Assembly: GCF_036240795.1 (NCBI RefSeq)
Contig: NZ_CP108454.1
Location: 558,001-622,000 of the forward strand
Origin: Streptomyces sp. NBC_01268
Lineage (GTDB): Bacteria; Actinomycetota; Actinomycetes; Streptomycetales; Streptomycetaceae
Length of the DNA: 64,000 nt
Direction: 5' to 3'
Positions 49,432-58,238 of this stretch are shown here, in pieces. Made by a program: the position numbers and the translations under genes. The notes under the pieces are model-generated. The model did not search any database. It was not told where the DNA came from and was given only the letters and a program-made list of their open reading frames with translations. The first letter of the stretch is position 1; each line of letters opens with the position of its first letter.

Positions 49432-51237
49432 GTGTCGCGAAACGTTTCCCCTTCGCCCGTGCTCATCGAAAACCCCTCCGTCGCCTTCTCCAGCGCCCCG
49501 CAGCGGGCGCCGCTGCGGCACCTGGGCCGGCCCTCCCTGCGCACGTCGGTCTCGGGCACCCGGCGGCGCGCCCGCGGCGAGTCGCCGCGCGTCCTGCTGC
49601 TCGTGCCCTCCTACACGCGGGTGGTGGAGCCCTCTCCGGAACGGAGCAGCTTCCGGGCTCTCGGCCTGGACACCTTCGAGGTCATGAAGCGGGCCGGTAC
49701 CCCGATCGGCCTGCTGCGCATCGCCACCAACGCCCGGCTCTCCGGCTTCGAGGTCAAGATCGTCGACTCGCCCTTCGCCGGCTGGGAACAGGAACGGCAC
49801 CTGGTCGACCTCGGGGGCGGCAGCAACCTGGTCCGCTACGGCCTCGACGACGCTCAACTCCGCGCGATCATCGAGGAGTTCGACCCTGACGTGGTCGGCG
49901 TCCAGTGCATCTACACCGTCCAGTGGGGCAATGCCCGGGCCCTCGCCGACCTGGTCAAGGAGATCGATCCGTCCCTCGTGACGGTCACCGGCGGGGCGCA
50001 CCCCAGCGGCGACTGGCGCTACTCGGTGCCCGACTCCCCCTTCGACCACGTGGTCATCAACGAGGCCGACCAGACGTTCACCGCGCTGCTGCAGGCGCTG
50101 ACCGAGGAGGGAGGGGACATCGACGCCGTACCGGGCCTCGCGTACCGCCGCGCGGACGGCGCCGTGGTCCGGACGACGGCCTCCTCCCCGTACATGCGGA
50201 TCCTGCCGAAGCGTCAGGGGCTGGACCAGCGGCTCGGCATGATGCCGCTGCCGGACTTCGGACTGCTGGACATGCGCCAGTACGAGCAGGCGTACCACTC
50301 CTCCGGCAAGCGGGTCCGGGCGCACGGCTCGTGGGCGCAGATCTTCTCGACGATCGGCTGCAACGTCGGCTGCGACTTCTGCTACATCCCCATGGTGAAC
50401 GGGCCGTGGCGAGCGCTCGGCACCGACTGGTTCGACCTGCACCTCGGGGAGATCAGCAAGCAGGGCGTGACCGAGGTCCTCATCGAGGACGACCATCTGC
50501 TGCACGATCCGCTGTACGCGATGCGGGTCTTCGAGCTGCTCCGCAAGCACGACCTGCCGTGGGTCGAGGAGGGCGGCCTGAGCCTGTTCAACCTGGTGCT
50601 GCTGCACCTGGGCGAGAAGTTCGCCGCCACCATGGCCGAGTCGGAGCGGCGCAACCCCAACTTCCGGAACGTGCTCGCCGCGATGCGCGGCGGGCTGACC
50701 TGCCGGGACCTCATCAAGGCGATGGCGGACGGCGGCTGCTACAGCGTGTACCTCGCGGTGGAGAGCGCCAACGAGGACAGCCTGGAGCAGTCGGGCAAGC
50801 CGCGGCTCAACGCCTTCCAGCAGGCCACCGGCGAGATCGTCGAGATGTTCACGGAGTACGGGATCCAGGTCACCGGCGGATTCATGCTCGGCTTCGTCAA
50901 TCCGCCCGAACGGCCCGGCGCCGAACCGTACATCGAGTCGCTGGAGCAGATCGAGAAGACCATCGACTACGCGGTGACGCTGATGGACCACGGCATGGCG
51001 TACGCGAACCCGTTCATCGTCACCCCGCTGCCGGGTACGAAGATGTGGGACTTCCAGAAGGACTACGTCGTCCGGCACTACGACAACGGCTGGTCGCACG
51101 AGAAGGCGACGATGGCCACGGAGAAGTGGAGCGCGGAGGACATCGAGCGGATGCGCCTGGAGCTCCTCGTGCGGGCCAACGGCGCCGACAAGGTGACCGA
51201 AATGGTCCGCCGGGGGACGTGGCCGGTGGACGCCTGA
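49432..51237 (+). CDS. B12-binding-domain radical SAM protein
   Basis: A 601-residue enzyme. After a basic Ser/Arg-rich leader (about 1-50) comes a B12-binding-like Rossmann domain (about 52-215; VLLLVPSYTRVV, PDVVGVQCIYTVQWGNARAL, VTVTGGAHPSG), then a radical SAM core with CNVGCDFC (Cys310, 314, 317) and downstream SAM-binding segments (GGCYSVYLAVESANEDSLEQSGKPRL; YGIQVTGGFMLGFVNPPERPG). The DxHxxG cobalamin motif is not evident, as in many of this class. Such enzymes methylate unactivated carbons or carry out rearrangements and ring closures. GTG 49432 follows GGAG at 6 bases. No biosynthetic core gene is adjacent; an EamA exporter is convergent downstream. Substrate unknown. Confidence 0.9.
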   Translation: MSRNVSPSPVLIENPSVAFSSAPQRAPLRHLGRPSLRTSVSGTRRRARGESPRVLLLVPSYTRVVEPSPERSSFRALGLDTFEVMKRAGTPIGLLRIATNARLSGFEVKIVDSPFAGWEQERHLVDLGGGSNLVRYGLDDAQLRAIIEEFDPDVVGVQCIYTVQWGNARALADLVKEIDPSLVTVTGGAHPSGDWRYSVPDSPFDHVVINEADQTFTALLQALTEEGGDIDAVPGLAYRRADGAVVRTTASSPYMRILPKRQGLDQRLGMMPLPDFGLLDMRQYEQAYHSSGKRVRAHGSWAQIFSTIGCNVGCDFCYIPMVNGPWRALGTDWFDLHLGEISKQGVTEVLIEDDHLLHDPLYAMRVFELLRKHDLPWVEEGGLSLFNLVLLHLGEKFAATMAESERRNPNFRNVLAAMRGGLTCRDLIKAMADGGCYSVYLAVESANEDSLEQSGKPRLNAFQQATGEIVEMFTEYGIQVTGGFMLGFVNPPERPGAEPYIESLEQIEKTIDYAVTLMDHGMAYANPFIVTPLPGTKMWDFQKDYVVRHYDNGWSHEKATMATEKWSAEDIERMRLELLVRANGADKVTEMVRRGTWPVDA

Positions 51238-51252
51238 CCGGCCGCCGACCCC

Positions 51253-52206
51253 CTATGTCCGGCGGCGCGCGGAGCGCAGGGCCTCGGCCGAGGCCAGCAT
51301 GGCGCCGCCGGTGATCAGCACGCAGGCGACGGCGACGGGCCAGCTCGCCCCGGCCCGTCCCGTCGCGACCAGCAGACCCGTGGACAGCAGGGGGGCGAAG
51401 TAGGACACGGTACCCAGGAGCCGGATGTCACCGTGCTTGGTGCCGTGGTCCCAGACGTAGAAGGCACCGCCGACCGGGCCGACGCCCAGGGCGAGCACGG
51501 CGAGCCACTGCCAGCCGTCGGGGCGGACCGTGGTCTCGAAGAGCAGGTGGGCGACGCCGGCCAGCGCGGCGGTGGCCAGGCAGAAGAAGGCCACCGCGTC
51601 GGTCGGCACCTGTGGGTAGCGCCGGTTGGCGACCGAGTACACCGACCACACCACGGCGCAGACGGCCGCCGCGGCGTAGCCGAGCAGGTACTCGCCGCGG
51701 AAGTGCACGCCCTGCCCGCCGGTCACGAGCAGGAAGGTGCCACCGAGGCCGAGCACCGCGCCGGCCGTGTGCCACCAGCGCAGCCGCTCGCCCGGCAGCA
51801 GCGCGGAGAGCACGACGATCAGCAGCGGCCACAGGTAGGCGATGAGGCCGGCGTCGACGGGCGGGGCGTTGCGCAGGGCCAGGAAGTAGAAGAAGTGGTA
51901 GCCGAACAGTCCGCCGATCCCCAGCACCCAGGCGCCCGCGGGCAGCCCCCGCGCCAGGGCGGCGCCGCCGCGCAGGGCCCGCGGCAGCCCGATGAGCCCG
52001 CCGACGGCGAAGGCCATGGCGGTGAGCTGGAACGGCGGGATCCGCCCGGTGAGCGTGGTGAAGAGGGCGAGCGACGCCCACAGCAGCACGGCCACGCCGC
52101 CGACCGCGGTCGCCCTGAGGCGGCGCGCCGGGCCGGCGGCCGGGCCGGCGTCACCGGGGCCGTCCACGGAGGTGACGACCTGCTGTCGCGCGTCCTGTGC
52201 GTCCAC
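51253..52206 (-). CDS. EamA/DMT family transporter
   Basis: A 317-residue inner-membrane protein with ten predicted TM helices in two EamA halves (about 30-155 and 168-305). Typical pieces are LLWASLALFTTL, GYHFFYFLALRNAPPVDAGLIAYLWPLLIVVLSALL and ALGVGPVGGAFYVWDHGTKHG with SYFAPLLSTGLLV. DMT proteins export amino acids, nucleobases or other small metabolites. GTG 52206 behind GGGGAG is preferred to a much longer open frame with a hydrophilic, low-complexity N-terminus. It is convergent with the radical SAM gene (15-base gap) and divergent from argG, so co-regulation by arginine is conceivable but unproven. Substrate unknown. Confidence 0.9.
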   Translation of the reverse strand: MDAQDARQQVVTSVDGPGDAGPAAGPARRLRATAVGGVAVLLWASLALFTTLTGRIPPFQLTAMAFAVGGLIGLPRALRGGAALARGLPAGAWVLGIGGLFGYHFFYFLALRNAPPVDAGLIAYLWPLLIVVLSALLPGERLRWWHTAGAVLGLGGTFLLVTGGQGVHFRGEYLLGYAAAAVCAVVWSVYSVANRRYPQVPTDAVAFFCLATAALAGVAHLLFETTVRPDGWQWLAVLALGVGPVGGAFYVWDHGTKHGDIRLLGTVSYFAPLLSTGLLVATGRAGASWPVAVACVLITGGAMLASAEALRSARRRT

Positions 52207-52338
52207 GTGCTCCCCAGTCCCTCGGGTCCGGTGCTGCTGCCCGACGACGACTATCGGGGAGCCACGAGGCGGCGCACCACCCGCACCCCCTCTTTCCGGA
52301 CACGCGGCGGGCCGGAGGACGGGATTCCGAGACGGGCT

Positions 52339-53828
<1,490 letters not shown>

Positions 53829-53853
53829 TCCCGCACCACCCGGCAGCACCCCG

Positions 53854-53890
53854 GAGACCGGCTCGACGCCCAGGGCGTCGGGCCGGTCTC
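53854..53890. terminator. Long hairpin between argG and the EF-G-like gene
   Basis: GAGACCGGCTCGACGCCC (53854-53871) pairs with GGGCGTCGGGCCGGTCTC (53873-53890) with one wobble, an 18-bp stem and a very short loop. It lies 26 bases after argG and 46 bases before the convergent stop, so it can serve both genes. Confidence 0.82.
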
Positions 53891-53936
53891 TCGGCGTCCC
53901 GGGGCGCTCGGCCCCGGGACGCCGGTGGGGGGCGGG

Positions 53937-55985
53937 TCAGCCGGCCGGGGCGTAGCCCGCCGGGCGCGTCGTGAAGGTGCCGCGGCCCTGGGTGCGGCCG
54001 CGGAGCCGGGACGCGTAGCCGAAGAGCTCGGCGAGCGGGACCGTCGCCGTCAGGACCGCCGTGCCGCCCCGGGTGGTCGAGTCGGTGACCCGGCCGCGCC
54101 GGGCGGACAGGTCGCCCAGGACCGTGCCGACGGCCGAGTCGGGCACGGTCACGGTGACCTCCGCGACCGGTTCGAGCAGCGTCATCGCGCTCTCGCGGAG
54201 CGCCTCGCGCAGCGCGAAGCGGCCGGCGGCCCGGAAGGCGAGCTCGGACGAGTCCTTCACGTGCGTCGCCCCGTCGGTGAGGGTGACGCGGACGCCGGTC
54301 ACCGGATGTCCGCCGAGCGGGCCCTCGGCCAGGGCGTCACGGCAGCCGGCCTCGACCGCACGGACGAACTCCTGCGGGACGCGCCCGCCCGTGACCGTCG
54401 AGCGGAAGACGAACTCCGCCGTCCCGGAATCCTGCCGCTCCCCCGCCTCCTCTCCCGCCGCGTCCTCCAGTGGCGCCACGTCGAGGACGACGTGGGCGAA
54501 CTGGCCCGCGCCGCCGTCCTGTTTGACGTGTCGGTACACGAGACCCGTGACGCCCCGGGCGACGGTCTCCCGGTACGCGACGCGGGGCCGGCCCACCGTG
54601 ACCTCCAGGCCCTGGGCCCGGCGCAGCCGTTCGACCGCGACCTCCAGGTGCAGTTCGCCGAGTCCGGAGAGGACGGTCTGGCCCGATTCCGGGTCGGTGC
54701 GCACCACCAGCGACGGGTCCTCCTCGGCGAGGCGGGCCAGCGCGGTGGCGAGCCGTTCGGTGTCGAGGCCGCGCCGGGCCTCGACGGCCACGGAGACGAC
54801 CGGGTCTGCGGAGACGGGCGGTTCGAGCAGCATCGGCGCGTCGGGGGCGCAGAGCGTGGCACCGGTGCGGGCCGTCTTGGGGCCCACGACGGCGACGATG
54901 TCGCCGGCCTCGGCGTGGTCCGCCTCGGTCGTCCGTTCGGCCTGGACCCGCAGGATCCGGGCGATGCGTTCGGTGCGGCGCGCGGTGGTGTCGAGCACGG
55001 TGTCCCCCTTTCGGATCGTTCCCGCGTAGACGCGGAGGTAGGTGAGGCGGCCGGTGGGTGTGGCGCTCACCTTGAAGGCGAGCGCGGTGAACGGTGCCTC
55101 CGGGTCGGCGGGGTGTTCCCCGCGGACCGGCGGCAGGTCCGTCGGCGCGGGCAGGTAGGCGACGACGGCGTCGAGCAGTGGTTCGATCCCGCGGTTGCGG
55201 TAGGCGGAGCCGCACAGCACGACGACGCCCTCGCCGGAGAGGGTGAGGTCCCGCAGTGCGGCGGCCAGGGTGGCGTCCGTGAGCGTGCCGTGCTCGCAGT
55301 ACTCCTCCAGGGCGGCGGCGTGCAGTTCGGCCACCGTCTCCGTCAGCTCCCGGCGGCGGCGTTCGGCCTCGTCCCGCAGGTCCGCGGGTACGGGACCGTC
55401 GGTGTGCGTGTCGGCTCCGTCGGGCCACTCGTAGGCCCGCATGCGGACCAGGTCGACGACGCCGGTGAAGGCGGCCTCGCGGCCGATGGGGAGCTGGACG
55501 GGCAGCGGCACGGTGCCGAGCCGGGTGCGCAGGGAGTGCACGGCGGTGTCGAGGTCGGCGCCCGCGCGGTCCAGCTTGTTGACGAAGGCGATGCGCGGGA
55601 CCCCGTGCCGGTCGGCCTGGCGCCACACCGACTCGCTCTGCGGCTCGACGCCCGCCACGCCGTCGAAGACGGCGACGGCGCCGTCGAGGACGCGCAGCGC
55701 GCGTTCGACCTCGTCGGAGAAGTCGACGTGCCCGGGGGTGTCGATGAGGTTCAGCCGGTGCCCGGCCCAGTCGCAGCTGACGGCCGCGGCGGAGATGGTG
55801 ATGCCGCGGTCGCGCTCCTGGGGGTCGAAGTCGGTGACGGTGGTGCCGTCGTGGACCTCGCCGCGCTTGTGGACGGCGCCGGTGAGGAAGAGGAACCGCT
55901 CGGTGAGGGTCGTCTTGCCGGCGTCGACGTGGGCCAGGATGCCGAGGTTGCGGAGAGCGGTACGGGCGATACGGGTGGTACGCAT
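53937..55985 (-). CDS. Elongation factor G paralogue (EF-G-like translational GTPase)
   Basis: A 682-residue five-domain GTPase. P-loop AHVDAGKTT (18-26), switch region [26 protein letters not shown] and a domain II/III core are intact. Domain IV has [32 protein letters not shown] and tip loop [18 protein letters not shown] with the translocation His retained. It resembles EF-G more than Tet(M)-type ribosome-protection proteins but is not in an str operon and is diverged, so it is a second EF-G-like factor of uncertain role (stress translation, ribosome recycling or drug protection). ATG 55985 has a weak binding site, and a 32-codon leader with a good binding site lies upstream, suggesting attenuation. 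Confidence 0.92.
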   Translation of the reverse strand: MRTTRIARTALRNLGILAHVDAGKTTLTERFLFLTGAVHKRGEVHDGTTVTDFDPQERDRGITISAAAVSCDWAGHRLNLIDTPGHVDFSDEVERALRVLDGAVAVFDGVAGVEPQSESVWRQADRHGVPRIAFVNKLDRAGADLDTAVHSLRTRLGTVPLPVQLPIGREAAFTGVVDLVRMRAYEWPDGADTHTDGPVPADLRDEAERRRRELTETVAELHAAALEEYCEHGTLTDATLAAALRDLTLSGEGVVVLCGSAYRNRGIEPLLDAVVAYLPAPTDLPPVRGEHPADPEAPFTALAFKVSATPTGRLTYLRVYAGTIRKGDTVLDTTARRTERIARILRVQAERTTEADHAEAGDIVAVVGPKTARTGATLCAPDAPMLLEPPVSADPVVSVAVEARRGLDTERLATALARLAEEDPSLVVRTDPESGQTVLSGLGELHLEVAVERLRRAQGLEVTVGRPRVAYRETVARGVTGLVYRHVKQDGGAGQFAHVVLDVAPLEDAAGEEAGERQDSGTAEFVFRSTVTGGRVPQEFVRAVEAGCRDALAEGPLGGHPVTGVRVTLTDGATHVKDSSELAFRAAGRFALREALRESAMTLLEPVAEVTVTVPDSAVGTVLGDLSARRGRVTDSTTRGGTAVLTATVPLAELFGYASRLRGRTQGRGTFTTRPAGYAPAG

Positions 55986-56090
55986 GGTGGTGGTCTTTCG
56001 CTGCGAAGCGGTGGCTGGGCAGCGCGATTCCCGTGACGGCGGGCACGCGGAAGGGTGGTGAGAGGTGCGTGGATCCGTCTTCGTCGCGGG

Positions 56091-56189
56091 TCAGCGGTGT
56101 CGGCCGCGCAGCCGGCACCGGACGGACGAAGAGGCCAGGATCACGTCGTACCGGGCACGGGAGACGACGGCGGCGGCGTGGGCACGCAT
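56091..56189 (-). CDS. Putative 32-residue leader peptide upstream of the EF-G-like gene
   Basis: On the minus strand an ATG at 56189, preceded by AAGGGAG at good spacing, opens a 33-codon frame ending in TGA at 56091-56093. The peptide begins MRAHAAAVVSRARYDVIL and ends in RCRLRGRHR, so several Arg/His codons precede the stop. It is too short for a normal gene, ends 105 bases before the EF-G-like start on the same strand, and has a better ribosome-binding site than that gene. A short peptide in this position is the hallmark of translation- or drug-sensing attenuation. No homologue is recognised and function is inferred. It could alternatively be a chance frame. Confidence 0.6.
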   Translation of the reverse strand: MRAHAAAVVSRARYDVILASSSVRCRLRGRHR

Positions 56190-56236
56190 GGTCGGCTCCC
56201 TTCGTGGCTCTGCGGTCGTGACGGGTCGGACCTGCC

Positions 56237-56270
56237 GGCCCGCTTCGGGGAGTGTAGGGAGAAGCGGGCC
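56237..56270 (-). promoter_or_regulatory. Inverted repeat around the -10 of the leader/EF-G-like transcript
   Basis: GGCCCGCTTC (56237-56246) and GAAGCGGGCC (56261-56270) flank a 14-base loop containing TACACT (minus strand, 56251-56256), with TTGTTC 19 bases upstream. It can be an operator over the promoter, or the terminator of the deaminase gene whose stop is 38 bases upstream. Confidence 0.6.
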
Positions 56271-56307
56271 CGGGAGAACAACGGTTTTCCGGCGGCCGGT
56301 CCGGAGC

Positions 56308-56748
56308 TCAGTCCCGCGCCCCGTAGTAGGCCTCGATCGGACGGCGCGCCTCGTCGAACAGGGCCGGGCCGTCCTGCGGGACGGCGGGCCAGGCTCCCGA
56401 CTCCGGGTTGAGCGCGATCAGTTGCTCCGTGGCCAGCGCGAAGACGACCCGGCCGACGCCGGAGCGCACGAGGGCTCCCGTACACATGCCGCAGGGCTGA
56501 CAGCTGGTGTAGAGGGTGGTGCGGGCGGCCGTCTCCCGGTCGAGTTCGCTCGCCGCCCAGCGGGCCAGCTTGAGTTCGGGGTGGGCGGTGATGTCGTCGT
56601 CGCGCCGCACCGTGTTGTGGGCCTCGGCGAGGACGGTGCCGTCGGGCCCGGCGAGCAGGGAGCCGTAGGGAGCGTCGCCCAGGGCGACGGCTCGGGCGGC
56701 GACCTCGACGGCGCGGCGCAGCAGCTTCTCGTCGGCGGGGCTGATCAT
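56308..56748 (-). CDS. Zinc-dependent nucleoside/base deaminase
   Basis: A 146-residue member of the cytidine/deoxycytidylate deaminase superfamily. Zn ligands and proton shuttle are His56-Pro-Glu58 in DITAHPELKLARW (an HPE variant of the usual HAE) and Cys86/Cys89 in PCGMC. The C-terminus IEAYYGARD is unlike TadA, so it may be a guanine-, cytosine- or small-molecule deaminase. ATG 56748 overlaps the upstream LLM gene's stop (ATGA), indicating coexpression with a flavin oxidoreductase. A heterocycle-degradation pair is plausible. The previous, shorter start at 56745 is not possible as a codon; the overlap fixes it. Confidence 0.88.
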   Translation of the reverse strand: MISPADEKLLRRAVEVAARAVALGDAPYGSLLAGPDGTVLAEAHNTVRRDDDITAHPELKLARWAASELDRETAARTTLYTSCQPCGMCTGALVRSGVGRVVFALATEQLIALNPESGAWPAVPQDGPALFDEARRPIEAYYGARD

Positions 56749-57542
56749 GAGGCGGTCCTCCGGTGTGCGGCAAGGGTGGTGAGGTCCCGCCAGGCGGTGT
56801 GCGGCCTTCGGGTGGCCTCGGGGTCTCCGTGGTAAGGGTCGAGCACGACGGTCCCGGCGCCGAGCAGTCGGAGCTGTTCGAGGTCGTCGAGGACCTGTTC
56901 GAGGGTGCCGACCCCGGCGAGCCGCTCGGGGTCGTCGACGGGGGCGGTGGTCAGGCGCAGCGCGATGCGGGGCGCGAACCCGGGCAGCTCGTGGCTCCGC
57001 ACGACCGCGCGCATCCAGGGCAGGGTGCCCCGCAGCGGGTGCCAGGCGTCGCCGAACCGGACGGCACGGCGGATCCCCGCCTCGCTGTTGCCGCCGACCC
57101 ACAGGGGTACGGGGCCGATGCCGGCCTCGCGCAGGGCGGCGAGGTGCTCGTCGGTGATCCGGCCGCGCCGGGCGAAGGGCACCCCGAGCGCCTCGAACTC
57201 CTGCCGGGCCCAGCCGACGCCCACGCCGAGCACGAGGCGGGCTCCGCTGAGCGCGTTCAGGTTGGCGGCCATGCGGGCCACCAGGAGGGGATGCCGGTAG
57301 GGCACGATCAGCACCGTGGTGCCGAGCCGCACCCGGGTGGTGACGCCGGCCAGCCAGGACAGCGTGGTGAACGGCTCGTAGAACGGCTCGGGGTAGCGCT
57401 CGGCCACGTCCGGGGTGACCGCCACGTGGTCGGAGACCATGAGCAGGTCGAAGCCGAGGCCCTCGACGACCCGGGCCCAGTCGCGCAGCATCCCGGGATC
57501 GGTCCCCGGGCCGAAGTTCGGTACGTTGACGCCTAGTTGCAT
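56745..57542 (-). CDS. LLM-class F420-/flavin-dependent oxidoreductase
   Basis: A 265-residue luciferase-like monooxygenase-fold oxidoreductase. The N-terminus MQLGVNVPNFGPGTDPGML, the SDHVAV segment, IVPYRHPLLVARMAANLNALSGARLVLGVGVGW and the C-terminal PLWVGGNSEAGIRRAVRFGDAWHP are typical of actinobacterial F420-dependent members. The reaction is unknown. The gene is divergent from an Lrp regulator and overlaps the deaminase, suggesting a two-step pathway for a heterocyclic compound induced by a small molecule. The start is reliable: the fold begins at the second residue. A stress role is not excluded. Confidence 0.9.
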   Translation of the reverse strand: MQLGVNVPNFGPGTDPGMLRDWARVVEGLGFDLLMVSDHVAVTPDVAERYPEPFYEPFTTLSWLAGVTTRVRLGTTVLIVPYRHPLLVARMAANLNALSGARLVLGVGVGWARQEFEALGVPFARRGRITDEHLAALREAGIGPVPLWVGGNSEAGIRRAVRFGDAWHPLRGTLPWMRAVVRSHELPGFAPRIALRLTTAPVDDPERLAGVGTLEQVLDDLEQLRLLGAGTVVLDPYHGDPEATRRPHTAWRDLTTLAAHRRTAS

Positions 57543-57579
57543 GCCCGGAGGCTATCCCGGCGATCAAGGACGACTGAAG

Positions 57580-57610
57580 ACCGTTCTCCCTGTGCTGGCA
57601 CCGTTCTCCC
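57580..57610 (+). promoter_or_regulatory. Two direct repeats ACCGTTCTCCC, candidate Lrp sites
   Basis: ACCGTTCTCCC occurs at 57580-57590 and 57600-57610, exactly 20 bases apart, in the 93-base gap between the LLM gene and the Lrp gene. Same-face repeats fit Lrp/AsnC oligomer binding and would control both directions. Confidence 0.6.
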
Positions 57611-57623
57611 GTGGATTTCCCGG

Positions 57624-57629
57624 TAGGGT
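57624..57629 (+). promoter_or_regulatory. -10 element of leaderless-type promoter for the Lrp gene
   Basis: TAGGGT ends 6 bases before ATG 57636, with no Shine-Dalgarno. Same geometry as the boxes at 2708 and 43104. Confidence 0.5.
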
Positions 57630-57635
57630 CGCGCC

Positions 57636-58091
57636 ATGACGACGAACCTCGACGACCTCGACGATGTCGACTGGGCGATCATCGCCCAGTTGCAGCAGGA
57701 AGCCCGGGTCTCGCTCAGCGAGTTGGGGCGCCGGGTGAGCCTGAGCCCCTCGGCCACCACGGAGCGGGTGCGCCAACTGGAGGCGCTGGGGGTCATCACC
57801 GGCTACCACGCGACGGTCGACCTGTCGAAGGTCGGCTATCCGGTGCTCGCCGTCGTCCGTCTGAAGTACCCGGGCAACCGCCACCAGCCGCTGCGCAGCC
57901 TGCTCGCCGAGCGGCGGGAGATCCTGGAGTGCCTGCGGACCACCGGCGACGACTGCTACACCCTCAAGGTGGCCGCGACCTCGATGGCGCACCTGGAGAC
58001 GCTCATGGACGAGCTGGCCGGCTTCGGTTCCACGACCACCAGCGTCGTCTACAGCCAGACGCTGCCGTTCCGGGGGCCCGACCGGCCGTGA
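57636..58091 (+). CDS. Lrp/AsnC family transcriptional regulator
   Basis: A 151-residue regulator with an N-terminal HTH (about 10-58, DVDWAIIAQLQQEARVSLSELGRRVSLSPSATTERVRQLEALGVI) and a RAM/AsnC effector domain (about 65-145) containing TTGDDCYTLKVAATSMAHLETLMDEL. Being divergent from the LLM/deaminase pair and having paired direct repeats in the gap, it is the likely regulator of both. The ligand is probably an amino acid or metabolite of the pathway. It has no operon partner; MMPL begins 147 bases downstream. It is paralogous to, but distinct from, the Lrp gene at 1100-1612. Confidence 0.92.
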   Translation: MTTNLDDLDDVDWAIIAQLQQEARVSLSELGRRVSLSPSATTERVRQLEALGVITGYHATVDLSKVGYPVLAVVRLKYPGNRHQPLRSLLAERREILECLRTTGDDCYTLKVAATSMAHLETLMDELAGFGSTTTSVVYSQTLPFRGPDRP

Positions 58092-58238
58092 GGCGGGGGC
58101 ACGCGGGCCCGAGATGCCGACGCGTCCGCGAGGGCGAACAATTGGCTGAGGAGGCACGAGCCAAGGAGGCCGTACGGCAGGACGTGCTGGAGCCGCCGCC
58201 TCCGCTCGGGGACTCCCCTACGGAACGTGGCCCACGTC

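Noticed and set aside
53937..55985. Tet(M)/OtrA-type ribosome-protection protein
   Set aside because: Domain II-IV sequence and the EVHDG/GGVPQEFV blocks fit EF-G better; a protection role is still possible but not the primary call.
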